This document shows, piece after piece, positions 27,550 through 39,521 of a stretch of DNA of 64,000 nucleotides (the first letter of the stretch is position 1; the number at the start of each line of letters is the position of its first letter). Origin of the DNA: Agarilytica rhodophyticola (GTDB taxonomy: Bacteria; Pseudomonadota; Gammaproteobacteria; Pseudomonadales; Cellvibrionaceae); contig NZ_CP020038.1 of the NCBI RefSeq assembly GCF_002157225.2, positions 1,077,001 through 1,141,000 of the forward strand, in the 5' to 3' direction. Position numbers and translations under genes: made by a program. Under the pieces are notes generated by a model. It was not told the origin of the DNA, made no database searches, and was given only the letters and a program-made list of their open reading frames with translations.

Positions 27550-27573
27550 AAAAGGGGCTTGCTAACAAGCCCC
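27550..27573 (-). terminator. Terminator of the M4 protease gene
   Basis: GGGGCTTG (27554-27561) pairs with CAAGCCCC (27566-27573) around a CTAA loop. On the minus strand it is followed by TTTT (plus-strand A-run 27550-27553) and sits just after the protease stop. The other strand has T-rich sequence too, so it may serve both convergent genes. Confidence 0.72.
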
Positions 27574-27590
27574 GGCTTATTATTTTTGAA

Positions 27591-29962
<2,372 letters not shown>

Positions 29963-30240
29963 TTAAGACTTAACGGAATTGATATGAAAGATATAGAAAT
30001 ATTGAATTTATGGAAATGTTATTACAAGACACTTTGGGCTATCGAGTGACATAATGCTATTTAATATAAAAATACAGAGGCAATTCGATATTGTTTATTG
30101 TTAGCAATTATTCACTTAATAAAGTATTGTAAAGTTTTAGTTTCGGATCGCTGAGATGAGATCTTGGCTTTAATTTTATTTTATTAAATTTTTTTAAGGT
30201 TAAATGAAATGTCTTTTTGTAAAATTTACGGCTTAAAAAT

Positions 30241-30288
30241 ACACATAACATAAATAATTATCTTATGATAATTATTTATGTTATGTGT
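30241..30288 (-). terminator. 22-bp perfect inverted repeat terminating the LacI gene
   Basis: Two 22-base arms (30241-30262 and 30267-30288) pair perfectly around a TTAT loop. On the minus strand they are followed by ATTTTT, so a long rho-independent terminator is likely. The arm overlaps the LacI stop codon. AT-rich composition throughout. Confidence 0.7.
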
Positions 30289-31291
30289 CGCGTACAATTA
30301 GTTCTGTTTTTATTTTTCCAGATGTAACTTCTTTATTGTCCAAAATCTGCATTAATTTTTTAACAAGCAACTTTCCTGCTTGATAAGTATCTTGACGGAT
30401 GGTCGTTATTGGAGGACTGAAAAAAGCGGCAGCCGGGATGTCGTTATAGCCCACCACAGATACGTCTTCTGGCACACGTAAACCTCGGTCAATCATCAGG
30501 CGAATAAATGCCATTGCAGCAGTGTCATTGTAGGCGAGTACGGCATCTGGTGGGCCACTAATCGAGTCTAGATACTCACTCGCCGCCTCAAAAGCCGCCT
30601 CATAAGTGAAGTAATCTAATTCAATATTATTTAACTTAATATCTTCACCACTTTCTTCCAATACCTGCTGTAAGCCTTTGTAGCGAGCATAGATTTCGCT
30701 ATGGGATAAGTTTCCTAAAAAAAGGAAGTTTCGGCGCCGACGTTGTAAAAAATATTTACCCGCCATTTGCCCACCTAACACATTATCGCTGCCGACTACA
30801 CAATAGGATGTATTTTCAGTAGGGGCGCCCCAGACTACAAATGGCGCGCCAGTGGATGCAAATTCGTCTAGCACATCCATTCTGTGACCTTGCCCTAGAA
30901 AAATAAACCCGTCTGCACCTCGTGATGAGTAAATATGGTGTAGGGAATCTGTATCATTATGATTAGGCGCACATAATAATAAATCTTTATTTAAATCACC
31001 AAGTGCCTCTGATACTCCAGCCAGTAATTCAAAAATAAAAGGGTCAGAAATATGATTTTGTCTATGTGAACTAAAATCTATCGAGACTCCAATTGTATTA
31101 GTATTTTTATGGCGCAGCTTTTGCGCGTTACGATTAACTGCATAGCCATATTTACGAGCGACGGACAGGACATGTTTTTTAGTTTGGGCGTTAACTAGAG
31201 GGCTATCACTAAGAGCGCGGGAAACGGTAGGTTTTGATACTTTAGCTAAAGCCGCAATATCATCCATGGTTATTGGTTGTTTCGGTGACAC
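30281..31291 (-). CDS. LacI/GalR-family transcriptional repressor
   Basis: 336 residues. N-terminal helix-turn-helix ITMDDIAALAKVSKPTVSRAL followed by a hinge helix (NRNAQKLRHKNTNTIGV), then a periplasmic-binding-protein-like sugar domain (about 62-330), ending VSVVGYNDIPAAAFFSPPITT-type C-terminus and KTELIVRDT. Divergent from the sugar-uptake operon at 31705, with two matching palindromes in the spacer, so it is probably the operon's repressor. The ligand is unknown; trehalose or a galactoside is the best guess given the operon content. Length is normal for the family. Confidence 0.93.
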   Translation of the reverse strand: MSPKQPITMDDIAALAKVSKPTVSRALSDSPLVNAQTKKHVLSVARKYGYAVNRNAQKLRHKNTNTIGVSIDFSSHRQNHISDPFIFELLAGVSEALGDLNKDLLLCAPNHNDTDSLHHIYSSRGADGFIFLGQGHRMDVLDEFASTGAPFVVWGAPTENTSYCVVGSDNVLGGQMAGKYFLQRRRRNFLFLGNLSHSEIYARYKGLQQVLEESGEDIKLNNIELDYFTYEAAFEAASEYLDSISGPPDAVLAYNDTAAMAFIRLMIDRGLRVPEDVSVVGYNDIPAAAFFSPPITTIRQDTYQAGKLLVKKLMQILDNKEVTSGKIKTELIVRDT

Positions 31292-31580
31292 TCTTTACTC
31301 CTCAATAATGACAAGGGCTAATTCTTCTTATATATAAGTCTAGGTAGTTAATGTTTTTTCAGTGTAACGATTATTGCTTGCTTTGTAACTCCGATTTCAT
31401 TGACGGATCTTGTTTAACCAATTTAGGTCTTGAGTATGGTTTTTCTTCTTACTATCCGGCGATGGTGTTGTCGGTACAGGAGGCCTTTGGCTATATATTC
31501 TTTGCCGCCAAGCAAGACACATGTAATTGAGGATATTAACATTTTATATGATTTATATGAGAACTTATTATGAGAATTTA

Positions 31581-31594
31581 TGAAATGCATTTCA
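31581..31594. promoter_or_regulatory. Candidate LacI-family operator, copy 1
   Basis: TGAAATGCATTTCA is a perfect 14-base palindrome, a typical LacI-family half-site layout, with GC rather than the usual CG at the centre. It lies 124 bases before the TonB receptor start. A second identical copy lies 23 bases away. Confidence 0.75.
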
Positions 31595-31603
31595 AAAATT
31601 TAT

Positions 31604-31617
31604 TGAAATGCATTTCA
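31604..31617. promoter_or_regulatory. Candidate LacI-family operator, copy 2
   Basis: A second exact copy of TGAAATGCATTTCA. The two copies are 23 bases centre to centre, about two helical turns, so cooperating dimers could sit on the same face. Both together with flanking TTA/TAA make a larger imperfect palindrome (31578-31620). Confidence 0.75.
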
Positions 31618-31704
31618 TAAGGAATTACACTCTTCCTTAAGTGTAAAAATGCTTTTCACGCCATAAAAATAATGAACCTTATCCAGGTAAAAGGGGAAAC
31701 ACTC

Positions 31705-33975
31705 ATGAATCGCTTTGTCATTGCTAATAAGCGTCAAGTACTAAAATCTGTATTGCTTTTCGCTACCATAAACACGGCATTCTCTGCTGCAGCGCAAGAT
31801 GACGATCAATTAGAGGAGGAGCTAATTGTTGTCGGTACTGCAGGGGGAGCGGGAATTAATAAGCAGGATGTTTCATTTGCCGTCAGTGCCTTAAATGCTG
31901 ACCAAATCGAGCGCTTTGCTCCTAAGAGCACCGCAGATTTATTCAAAGCTATCCCTGGTGTCTGGGCAGAGAGTTCTGGTGGTGTTGCAGGTGCAAACAT
32001 TGATGTGCGTGGTTTACCTGGTGGGGGCGATGCGCCTTTTGTTACGCTTACACTTAATGGAGCGCCTTTATATGGTACAGAGTCGCTATCGTTTTTTGAG
32101 CAATCATCTATTTTCCGTGTCGATGAAACCATCAGTTCAGTAGAAGGGTTACGAGGTGGTCCTGGTGCGGTCTTCGGCAAGGGGGAGCCTGGACTGACAG
32201 TCAACTTCAATTTGAAGCGCGGCAAAGAAGAAACCGAGGGCAGAATTAAATACACCACTTCTGATTATGACTTGCAGCGTTTTGATGGTGTTCTAAGCGG
32301 TAAGCTTGCAGATAATACCTACTACATGATTGGCGGCTATTTCCAACAATCACCTGGTATTAGAGATGCGCAGTTTACTTCGGAAAAAGGTGAGCAGTTT
32401 ACCATCAATTTGACTCATGAATTTGATAATGGCGAGATCAGTGTTTTCACGAGGGTAACAGATGACCACGGACAGTGGTACCTGCCGTTTGCCTTAAACG
32501 CTGGGCATGATGCTGGTGAATTTTCTCAACTCGGCAATGCCACACGTTTACGTGAAATTCAAATCAATGCTAATGGTGATACAGAAGTCTTTGACTTTGG
32601 TCGTGGTCGAGGTTGGGACGGTTCAGTATCCGGCGCTAATATCGAATTCGACTTGGGAGGAGGCTGGACTCTGCGCGATAAGGTTGGCTTGACCTCTGGA
32701 GACGCTAATACTTTCGGCTTTGTTCCTTCTGGTGGCGCTGTTCAGGCCTCAGCTTTGAGTGCTGTTATCGGTGGCCCAGTTACCACACTGGGTGGGCAAA
32801 CCTTAGCAGGAGACGATTTTGTTCAAACTTATGGTCATTGGGTTGTGCTCAAAGATTTGCGCTCTTTTGTTAATGATTTGAGTTTAAATAAAACTTTTGC
32901 TGATCAGCATGACGTAACTTTTGGTATTTACCAATCCAGTTTTTCTGCTAACGACTTCTGGTCCATTGGTAACCCAATCGCGGTGCACAATACCGCTAAT
33001 GGCGATATTCTCGATGGCGTCACGCCTGATAATATCGCAGCAGCAGGCGGTGACGCTGGCTTCAATTTTGGTTTGGCTTCTGCCGGTGATGCACGCACTA
33101 CGGCGTTTTATCTTGCTGATTCTTGGCAGGTCAATAATGACTGGCGCATTGATCTTGGTGTGCGTCAAGAAAGTATCGATATAAGTTATGTGCTCGATTC
33201 TGGGCCAGGTTTTCCTGATGGCAGCCGTGACTTAGCAACGGATTTGGACGACGACCAAGTAGCCTATACTGCTGGTGTTAATTGGGATGTCAGCGATAGT
33301 GCAGGAATTTTTGCTCGCTATTCTAAAGGCTTTTTATTCCCACACTTCGACAATGTTCGTGAAAACCAACTAGAAGTGAATGATATTGACCAGTACGAAT
33401 TGGGCTTCAAATATGGTGCTGGTGTTCTCGATTTATTTGCCACGGCTTTCTTTAATACAAATGACTCATTCGATAGTGTAGTGGGTGGCAATGTGGCATC
33501 TTCCTCTTTTAAAACCGAAGCCTCGGGGTTAGAAATCGATGCCGTTGCAACTTTTGGTGCTTTGCGTTTATCTTTAAGTGGTGTGGTGCAGGATACTGAA
33601 ATTACAGAATCTACCATCGCTACCAATGTTGGTAACGCGGTATTACGGCAGCCAGATTTCCAGTTCCGTTTTGAGCCCAGTTATGATTTCCAGCTTGGGG
33701 ATTTTAGTGGCAGCCTTTATGCCGCTGCCACCTTTGTTGACGATCGCTTCGGTGACTTAGCGAATACTGTTGATTTACCTTCTTATGAAAAATATGACGT
33801 GGGAGTGCAACTGCACGGACAGTCCGGCATCTTTTTCCAAGTGCATGCTGATAATATCAGTGACTCCGATGGTATTACAGAAGGTGATCCGCGTAATGCT
33901 AATTCTCCTAACGGACGTCCGATTCTTGGTCGATCAGTGCGCTTTAGTATTGGTTATGATTTCAATGCAAGCTAA
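31705..33975 (+). CDS. TonB-dependent receptor of the sugar-utilisation operon
   Basis: 756 residues from ATG 31705, which has AAGGGG seven bases ahead; the upstream ATG 31672 lacks one. Signal peptide ends TAFSAAAQ. TonB box EEELIVVGTA, plug with VDETISSVEGLRGGPGAVFG, barrel ending RFSIGYDFNAS (not a phenylalanine but a permissible terminus with NAS). It is the first gene of an operon with a glycosidase, a MFS transporter and a trehalase, so it probably imports an oligosaccharide. Smaller than the receptor at 10.4-13.2 kb and not a close copy. Two LacI-type operators precede it. Confidence 0.93.
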   Translation: MNRFVIANKRQVLKSVLLFATINTAFSAAAQDDDQLEEELIVVGTAGGAGINKQDVSFAVSALNADQIERFAPKSTADLFKAIPGVWAESSGGVAGANIDVRGLPGGGDAPFVTLTLNGAPLYGTESLSFFEQSSIFRVDETISSVEGLRGGPGAVFGKGEPGLTVNFNLKRGKEETEGRIKYTTSDYDLQRFDGVLSGKLADNTYYMIGGYFQQSPGIRDAQFTSEKGEQFTINLTHEFDNGEISVFTRVTDDHGQWYLPFALNAGHDAGEFSQLGNATRLREIQINANGDTEVFDFGRGRGWDGSVSGANIEFDLGGGWTLRDKVGLTSGDANTFGFVPSGGAVQASALSAVIGGPVTTLGGQTLAGDDFVQTYGHWVVLKDLRSFVNDLSLNKTFADQHDVTFGIYQSSFSANDFWSIGNPIAVHNTANGDILDGVTPDNIAAAGGDAGFNFGLASAGDARTTAFYLADSWQVNNDWRIDLGVRQESIDISYVLDSGPGFPDGSRDLATDLDDDQVAYTAGVNWDVSDSAGIFARYSKGFLFPHFDNVRENQLEVNDIDQYELGFKYGAGVLDLFATAFFNTNDSFDSVVGGNVASSSFKTEASGLEIDAVATFGALRLSLSGVVQDTEITESTIATNVGNAVLRQPDFQFRFEPSYDFQLGDFSGSLYAAATFVDDRFGDLANTVDLPSYEKYDVGVQLHGQSGIFFQVHADNISDSDGITEGDPRNANSPNGRPILGRSVRFSIGYDFNAS

Positions 33976-33977
33976 AA

Positions 33978-36497
33978 ATGTTACTTAATAATGTAAATAC
34001 TGGATTTACTGTTTCCATTCTCTTGGGTCTTTACTTTGCCGTGTCAGGTGTTGCTCAGGCTTTGCCAGGAGCCGAGCAACGAACGCCTGCGCGTGCAGAG
34101 TATTTTTCTTGGATCAATAATACTAATGAAGGCCCAACTGCTGAACAAACGTTAACTAACTTAGATTTCTTTGACTGGTTACAAAAAGAGTATGGTTTAC
34201 AGTTAGATATTTACGCATTTGATGCGGGAGCAATTGATGGTAAGCGCTGGTATGGCTCGACTAAATCAGAACGCTTCCGTCAGCAGTTTCCTGCCGGCTT
34301 AGATCCCATTTATCAGCGTGCCAGTGAGATGGGGATTAGGTTGGGGGTATGGGGAGGCCCGGATGGTTTTGGCAACAGTTTAGCAGAAGAGCAAGCGCGC
34401 ATTGATATGATGCTTGAACTATGTGACCGTTATCGTTTTGCTTTATTTAAATTTGATTCGGTCGCCGGTCAATTGCGCGATGAAAAGCAAGACGCGTTTG
34501 CAAAGATGATGACTGCGTGCCGTAAGTTTGTTCCCGATTTAATTTTGTTAAATCATCGTCTAAATCTTGGTGACGTGGGAACCCCGCACGCCACTACCTT
34601 CCTCTGGGAAGGGCAAGAGACATATATTGATGTGCACTTAGCCAACAATAAGCCGGCACCTCATCATCGAGCTGGCGCTCTCGCTCGAGGTTTACCGCCT
34701 AAGCTTTCTCGTTTAACCGAAGACCATGGTGTATGCTTTGCAGCGCCTTTGGATTATTGGGACGATGAACTTGTTTTACAAGCATTCAATAGGGCGTTGA
34801 TTTTATCTCCGCAAATTTATTGTAATCCCTGGTTACTGCGAGATGACGAATACCCTAAGCTTGCACGTATTTTCAATTTGGCTAGGAAATATCGAGATAT
34901 TCTTGTAGATGGAATGGTTTTGCCTGAGCGTCGCTATGGTAAGCATGCTGTTGCTCGTGGTGACGACAATACTCGATTATTAACTCTACGTAATTTATCC
35001 TGGCAGCCGGTAACTTATACTCTTCGTTTGTCTGATGAAATTGGTCTTAAGTTATCAAATAGAAAGGCTCTTTATGAAGTCAGACGATTTCATCCAGAGG
35101 AATACATCCACGGTAATTTTTCCTACGGTTCCAAAGTAGATATTACCGTCGAGCCTTTTCGCAGTGCTTTAATCCGTGTGGCCAATATAAGTAATTTGGC
35201 CAAAAGTGATATCGGGGTAAATGGAATAACTTATCAAGTGTTGCGTGATATACCTGGAAAACCAGTGGAAGTATTACTGACAGGCAGACCCGGCGAAACA
35301 ACAGATATATTTTTGACGGGTACCGAAGGTTTTGTGTCTGCCAAACTGGATAATCATTCAGCTGACGATCTATTAAAGAAAGACCAGACTCTGCCTCTAA
35401 GCTTTCCTGGAAAAGCCTTACATAATGATACTTACCGCTATTTAGGGCGTTTACAGCGCAGTGACTATCCCAAAGATGCCGAAGCTTTATACGAAACTAC
35501 TGTTTTCTCCAGTGATAATAATGCTCTTGAAGTAAGAGCGTTGGCTCGCTCCGGTGATAGCAAGATCAATGTGGTTAATAAAGCGAGAGATGCTTTTTTT
35601 ACTCAAGCACTTTTTACCGATAGAGGGATCTGGGATCGTAACTTATTTGACGATAATCCTGAGACAGCTTTTTTTAGAATGCAGCGCTGGCAATATCAAT
35701 GGAATACAGACCCGGATGCAACAGTTAATGGCGGAGCATTTAGGCTTGATATGGGAAAAGTTAATAAAGTTGATTTTATAACATTAGAAAGCCGAGACGA
35801 GGAATCTATACAGCCGCTAAAAACGGGAGAAGGTATCGTTGCTGAAGTTTCTGCAGACTTAAAAACATGGACAAGCGTTACTTTTATTGCTCAACCCTCG
35901 ATGCGCATTAGCATGCCTTATCAAGGGTTTCCGGTACGCTATCTACGAATTTTAGAGGCCCCTGCTTGGCTGAGTGAAGTTCGTGCTGCTTATCAAAATA
36001 AAATGATCGATAGGAAAAAATGGCGAGCATCTAATTTATTTGGTCACTATAAAAACATGAAGTTTTCCAAAGCTTGGCAAAAACGTCTAGTAATTGACGA
36101 GGTTACTGAGGGAGCCTATTTAGCGATTACTGTTCCAGGTAAAGTCGGCAACGAGTCAGTATATGCCGCTATGCGTGTTCATGGTGAACAAGATGGAAAG
36201 GCAAAGATTGAGTTAATTGGTGCATCAGATAGAGCGCCATCCTACCCCGCAAACACTTGGGAGTTGCAGGTAAAGCCTGTGGATGGTAATTATACGTATT
36301 ATGTTCCACTACACTCTAGCTGGAAGGGAAAACCTATGGATGTGATTTTACTGGCCAACGATGAAGTCTCTAATATTAAGTCTGAAGTGTGGCTAACGCG
36401 ATATCCTAAGCCTCTTGCACAACGACGGTTAGTACTTGAGCGAGCACCGGCAAAGAAAGTTAGTTATTCTAGAGAGTCATTAGAGAGTGGACTCTAA
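33978..36497 (+). CDS. Clan GH-D-like glycosidase with carbohydrate-binding tail
   Basis: 839 residues, starting two bases after the TonB receptor stop. N-terminal signal (FTVSILLGLYFAVSGVAQA). Residues about 40-320 form a TIM-barrel-like region with blocks MGIRLGVWGGPDGFG and FALFKFDSVAG; the aspartate in KFD aligns with the nucleophile position of GH27/GH36 alpha-galactosidases. Then RLLTLRNLSWQPVTYTLRLS, an all-beta subdomain, and about 545-660 (WQYQWNTDPDATVNGGAFRLD, with ESIQPLKTGEG and LKTWTSVTF) F5/8 type C-like lectin module. No close match to a named family can be claimed. Exported, so it acts on the imported glycan in the periplasm. Confidence 0.65.
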   Translation: MLLNNVNTGFTVSILLGLYFAVSGVAQALPGAEQRTPARAEYFSWINNTNEGPTAEQTLTNLDFFDWLQKEYGLQLDIYAFDAGAIDGKRWYGSTKSERFRQQFPAGLDPIYQRASEMGIRLGVWGGPDGFGNSLAEEQARIDMMLELCDRYRFALFKFDSVAGQLRDEKQDAFAKMMTACRKFVPDLILLNHRLNLGDVGTPHATTFLWEGQETYIDVHLANNKPAPHHRAGALARGLPPKLSRLTEDHGVCFAAPLDYWDDELVLQAFNRALILSPQIYCNPWLLRDDEYPKLARIFNLARKYRDILVDGMVLPERRYGKHAVARGDDNTRLLTLRNLSWQPVTYTLRLSDEIGLKLSNRKALYEVRRFHPEEYIHGNFSYGSKVDITVEPFRSALIRVANISNLAKSDIGVNGITYQVLRDIPGKPVEVLLTGRPGETTDIFLTGTEGFVSAKLDNHSADDLLKKDQTLPLSFPGKALHNDTYRYLGRLQRSDYPKDAEALYETTVFSSDNNALEVRALARSGDSKINVVNKARDAFFTQALFTDRGIWDRNLFDDNPETAFFRMQRWQYQWNTDPDATVNGGAFRLDMGKVNKVDFITLESRDEESIQPLKTGEGIVAEVSADLKTWTSVTFIAQPSMRISMPYQGFPVRYLRILEAPAWLSEVRAAYQNKMIDRKKWRASNLFGHYKNMKFSKAWQKRLVIDEVTEGAYLAITVPGKVGNESVYAAMRVHGEQDGKAKIELIGASDRAPSYPANTWELQVKPVDGNYTYYVPLHSSWKGKPMDVILLANDEVSNIKSEVWLTRYPKPLAQRRLVLERAPAKKVSYSRESLESGL

Positions 36498-36563
36498 CGC
36501 TGATTACGCAGTGAGAACCTAAAGTAAAACAATAATAAGTATATTAATTGATGGGGTGTGTGT

Positions 36564-37850
36564 ATGAAATTCTGGAGTATCAGACTTTCACTATTTATCA
36601 ACTATTGGATTTTCGCAATATTACTAAATAGTGTTGGTACTGTTATTTTACAGGTGCAGAATAGTTTTGCGATTAGTGAGTCTGCAGCTGGTATTCTAGA
36701 AGCATTTAAAGACTTGAGCATCGCAGGCACATGCTTTCTAGTGGCTTCATTTATTACCCGTATTGGTTATAAAAGGGCTATGCTCATCGCCTTGGGCTTG
36801 GTGTGTATTATGTGTTTACTTGCGCCTCAAGTGCCTGCATTTTGGATGAACAAGTTGATGTTCGCAGCCATAGGTTTTAGCTTTGCTCTTGTTAAAGTTT
36901 CTATCTTTGCCACTATAGGTCTGGTAACGAATAGTAGTCGAGAACATGTCAGCTTAATGAATTTCATTGAGTCATTTTTTATGATAGGAGTTCTCTCTGG
37001 TAATTATATTTTCAGTCGTTTTATCGATGATGCCAATCCTGGTTCGCTAGTATGGCTGAATGTTTACTATGTTTTAGCTGGTTTTGCTTTTCTGGCATTT
37101 GTACTACTATTTTTTGCCCCTTTGGATGAATCCAGTGTTACAAAAAATGTTGCAAACGAAGATAGCATTTCTGCAAGTAGTGATTTTATTAGTATGTTGC
37201 GCCTGGCATATCGCCCGTTGGTGTTAATTTTTATCGTTTGCGCTTTTCTATATGTGTTAATCGAACAAAGTATTATGTCATGGTTACCGACATTTAATAG
37301 CAAAATCCTAAATTTATCTACGACACTTAGTATCCAAATGGCAAGTATACTTGCTGCCTCTACTGCGCTTGGTCGCTTTGTGGCTGGTTTTATATTTAAG
37401 AAAGTTGACTGGTATCGAATAATAGTTGTTAGTTTAATTTTTGCCACTTGCTTAGTATTGATGGCATTACCTTTAGCAAAAAACATTGACGCAACACAAG
37501 CCGGTGCCACGCAAATAGATAGCTGGTTCAGTGCGCCCTTGGTCGCATTCGTTTTTCCTTTAATTGGATTTTTTATTGCGCCAATATACCCGGCTATAAA
37601 TTCAGTTATTTTATCTGCTTTGCCGAAGCATGATCATGCTTCGATGGCTGGCCTTATTGTTGTCTCTTCTGCACTAGGGGGGACTACAGGGTCTATCATT
37701 ACCGGTACTTTGTTTGAACATTTTGGAGGCACGGTTGCTTTTTATTGCTCCCTCATTCCAATTACGATAATTTTAGTGGCTCTGCATTTATTTAAAAAGC
37801 AAACTGATAAATTAGAGTCGAATCGAGCGCTCCAAGCACTCGATGTTTAA
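36564..37850 (+). CDS. MFS transporter (sugar)
   Basis: 428 residues from ATG 36564 (GGGG seven bases ahead; GTG 36558 is less likely). Twelve hydrophobic segments are visible, with the loop between TM2 and TM3 reading ITRIGYKRA, the usual MFS G-x-x-x-D/R-x-G-x-R-type motif. Nothing identifies the sugar. It lies between the glycosidase (66 bases) and the trehalase (99 bases), so it most likely carries a disaccharide such as trehalose across the inner membrane. Fusion or truncation not seen. Confidence 0.88.
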   Translation: MKFWSIRLSLFINYWIFAILLNSVGTVILQVQNSFAISESAAGILEAFKDLSIAGTCFLVASFITRIGYKRAMLIALGLVCIMCLLAPQVPAFWMNKLMFAAIGFSFALVKVSIFATIGLVTNSSREHVSLMNFIESFFMIGVLSGNYIFSRFIDDANPGSLVWLNVYYVLAGFAFLAFVLLFFAPLDESSVTKNVANEDSISASSDFISMLRLAYRPLVLIFIVCAFLYVLIEQSIMSWLPTFNSKILNLSTTLSIQMASILAASTALGRFVAGFIFKKVDWYRIIVVSLIFATCLVLMALPLAKNIDATQAGATQIDSWFSAPLVAFVFPLIGFFIAPIYPAINSVILSALPKHDHASMAGLIVVSSALGGTTGSIITGTLFEHFGGTVAFYCSLIPITIILVALHLFKKQTDKLESNRALQALDV

Positions 37851-37949
37851 AAAAATTACAATATAAATTACTAGACGCCACCCTATAGCTTGCAATTGTA
37901 GAAGTTATAAAATTCACTCTACTGTCTATAGCTGTGGCAGAGGACAACA

Positions 37950-39461
37950 ATGTATAAGATTGAAACACCTGACAAAATATATGGCCGCCTGTTTGAAGAG
38001 GTGCAAGGCAAACGCTTATTTAAAGACTCTAAGCAATTTGTTGATGCTATACCTAAAAGTGAACCGGCGACAATCTTGGCTTCTTATGAAGCTAGCTGTC
38101 AACGTGATGATTTTGATCTAAAAAACTTTGTCGTCACACATTTCGATTTTCCTGAACAAGAAGGTTCTTCATATTCCGAAGATGCAAAAAAGCCTGTGAG
38201 GGAACATATCGAATCCCTTTGGGACGTCTTGTCTAGACAAGCAGATAGTGTAAGTAGTGACATATCTTTAATTCCGTTACCTAAGCCTTATATTGTGCCG
38301 GGTGGACGATTTAGGGAAATTTATTACTGGGATAGTTATTTTACCATGCTTGGCCAAGCCGCTTCTGGGCGAATTGACATGCTTGAATCTATGGTTGAAA
38401 ATTTTGCCTATTTAATTGATAAGTTAGGCTTTATCCCCAATGGAAATCGCAGCTATTTTTGCAGCCGTTCGCAACCACCATTCTTTGCTTTGATGATAAA
38501 GTTGCTGGCAGACAAAAAAGATGATCCGTCTGTTTATATTAAGTATCTTACTCAGTTAGAGAAAGAATATGCATTTTGGATGGATGGTTGTGATTCCTTA
38601 GAAAAAGATGGCGATAGTTGTCGGCGTGTAATAAAAGTAGGCGAAGGCTTTTTAAACCGTTATTGGGATGATTCTGATAAACCCAGACAGGAAAGTTATT
38701 TTGAAGACTTGGAACTTGTTAATATCTCAGCTCGTAATCCAGACAAAATGTATCGGGATATTCGCGCAGCTTGTGAGTCTGGCTGGGATTTTACTTCTCG
38801 TTGGTTTTCTAACTATAAAAATATTGAGAGTATTCGAACCTCGGATATCGTGCCGGTTGATTTAAACTCTCTTCTTTATTTTGTTGAAGATACCTTGGCA
38901 CAAGCATATAAAATGTCTGGGGATCTTATACTTAGTCAGAAGTTAAGTAAAAGAGCAACTATTCGCAGGAAAAATATTCAGGAACTATTTTTTGATAGCA
39001 GCATAAACTTTTTTTGCGATATAGTGTTGCCGGATTTTAAACATAGTTCTGCACTTTCATTAGCTTCTATTTTCCCTCTGTTCTTCCGTATTGCATCATC
39101 TGAACAAGCGGCACTATGCTCAGAAAAACTTGAGAAATTCTTTTTAAAATCTGGCGGTTGGGTCACCACTTTGAATTATACTGGCCAGCAGTGGGACGCG
39201 CCCAATGGTTGGGCCCCCCTACAGTGGATAGTATATCGAGGCCTTTGTAACTACGGCTTTGATAAACAGGCGCAAGAGGGTGCGAAGCGTTGGGTCGATA
39301 ACAATTTGTATGTATATAACAAAACAGGACAGCTAGCAGAAAAATACAACGTTGAAGAAATTGGCGTTTCAGCAGAAGGCGGCGAATATGTTGTCCAACA
39401 CGGTTTTGGTTGGACAAATGGTGTGCTGTTGCAAATGATGAATGAGTTAGGGCTTGACTAA
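37950..39461 (+). CDS. treF: Cytoplasmic trehalase (GH37)
   Basis: 503 residues without signal peptide, so cytoplasmic like TreF. GH37 signatures are intact: PGGRFREIYYWDSYF (signature 1), QWDAPNGWAPLQW (signature 2), with SRSQPPFFALM and the C-terminal GGGEYVVQHGFGWTNGV-type block (GGEYVVQHGFGWTNG). It hydrolyses trehalose to two glucose. ATG 37950 has GAGGA seven bases ahead. It is the last gene of the operon TonB receptor - glycosidase - MFS - trehalase; the presence of a trehalase next to a periplasmic glycosidase suggests trehalose is released from a larger sugar or imported. Confidence 0.95.
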   Translation: MYKIETPDKIYGRLFEEVQGKRLFKDSKQFVDAIPKSEPATILASYEASCQRDDFDLKNFVVTHFDFPEQEGSSYSEDAKKPVREHIESLWDVLSRQADSVSSDISLIPLPKPYIVPGGRFREIYYWDSYFTMLGQAASGRIDMLESMVENFAYLIDKLGFIPNGNRSYFCSRSQPPFFALMIKLLADKKDDPSVYIKYLTQLEKEYAFWMDGCDSLEKDGDSCRRVIKVGEGFLNRYWDDSDKPRQESYFEDLELVNISARNPDKMYRDIRAACESGWDFTSRWFSNYKNIESIRTSDIVPVDLNSLLYFVEDTLAQAYKMSGDLILSQKLSKRATIRRKNIQELFFDSSINFFCDIVLPDFKHSSALSLASIFPLFFRIASSEQAALCSEKLEKFFLKSGGWVTTLNYTGQQWDAPNGWAPLQWIVYRGLCNYGFDKQAQEGAKRWVDNNLYVYNKTGQLAEKYNVEEIGVSAEGGEYVVQHGFGWTNGVLLQMMNELGLD

Positions 39462-39482
39462 TTAATCCATTATTTTCATATA

Positions 39483-39506
39483 TTAGGGCCTGTTGGTAGG
39501 CCCTAA
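39483..39506. terminator. Hairpin between convergent trehalase and CBM6 genes
   Basis: TTAGGGCC and GGCCCTAA form an 8-base perfect stem with an 8-base loop, between convergent genes. No T-run on either strand, so it is a weak terminator candidate only. Confidence 0.45.
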
Positions 39507-39521
39507 ATACGAATTACGCGT

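Noticed and set aside
30241-30288. Fur box inside the long palindrome
   Set aside because: The half-sites run ATTATC...GATAAT, the reverse of the Fur orientation, and the sequence overlaps a stop codon followed by T, so a terminator is the simpler reading.
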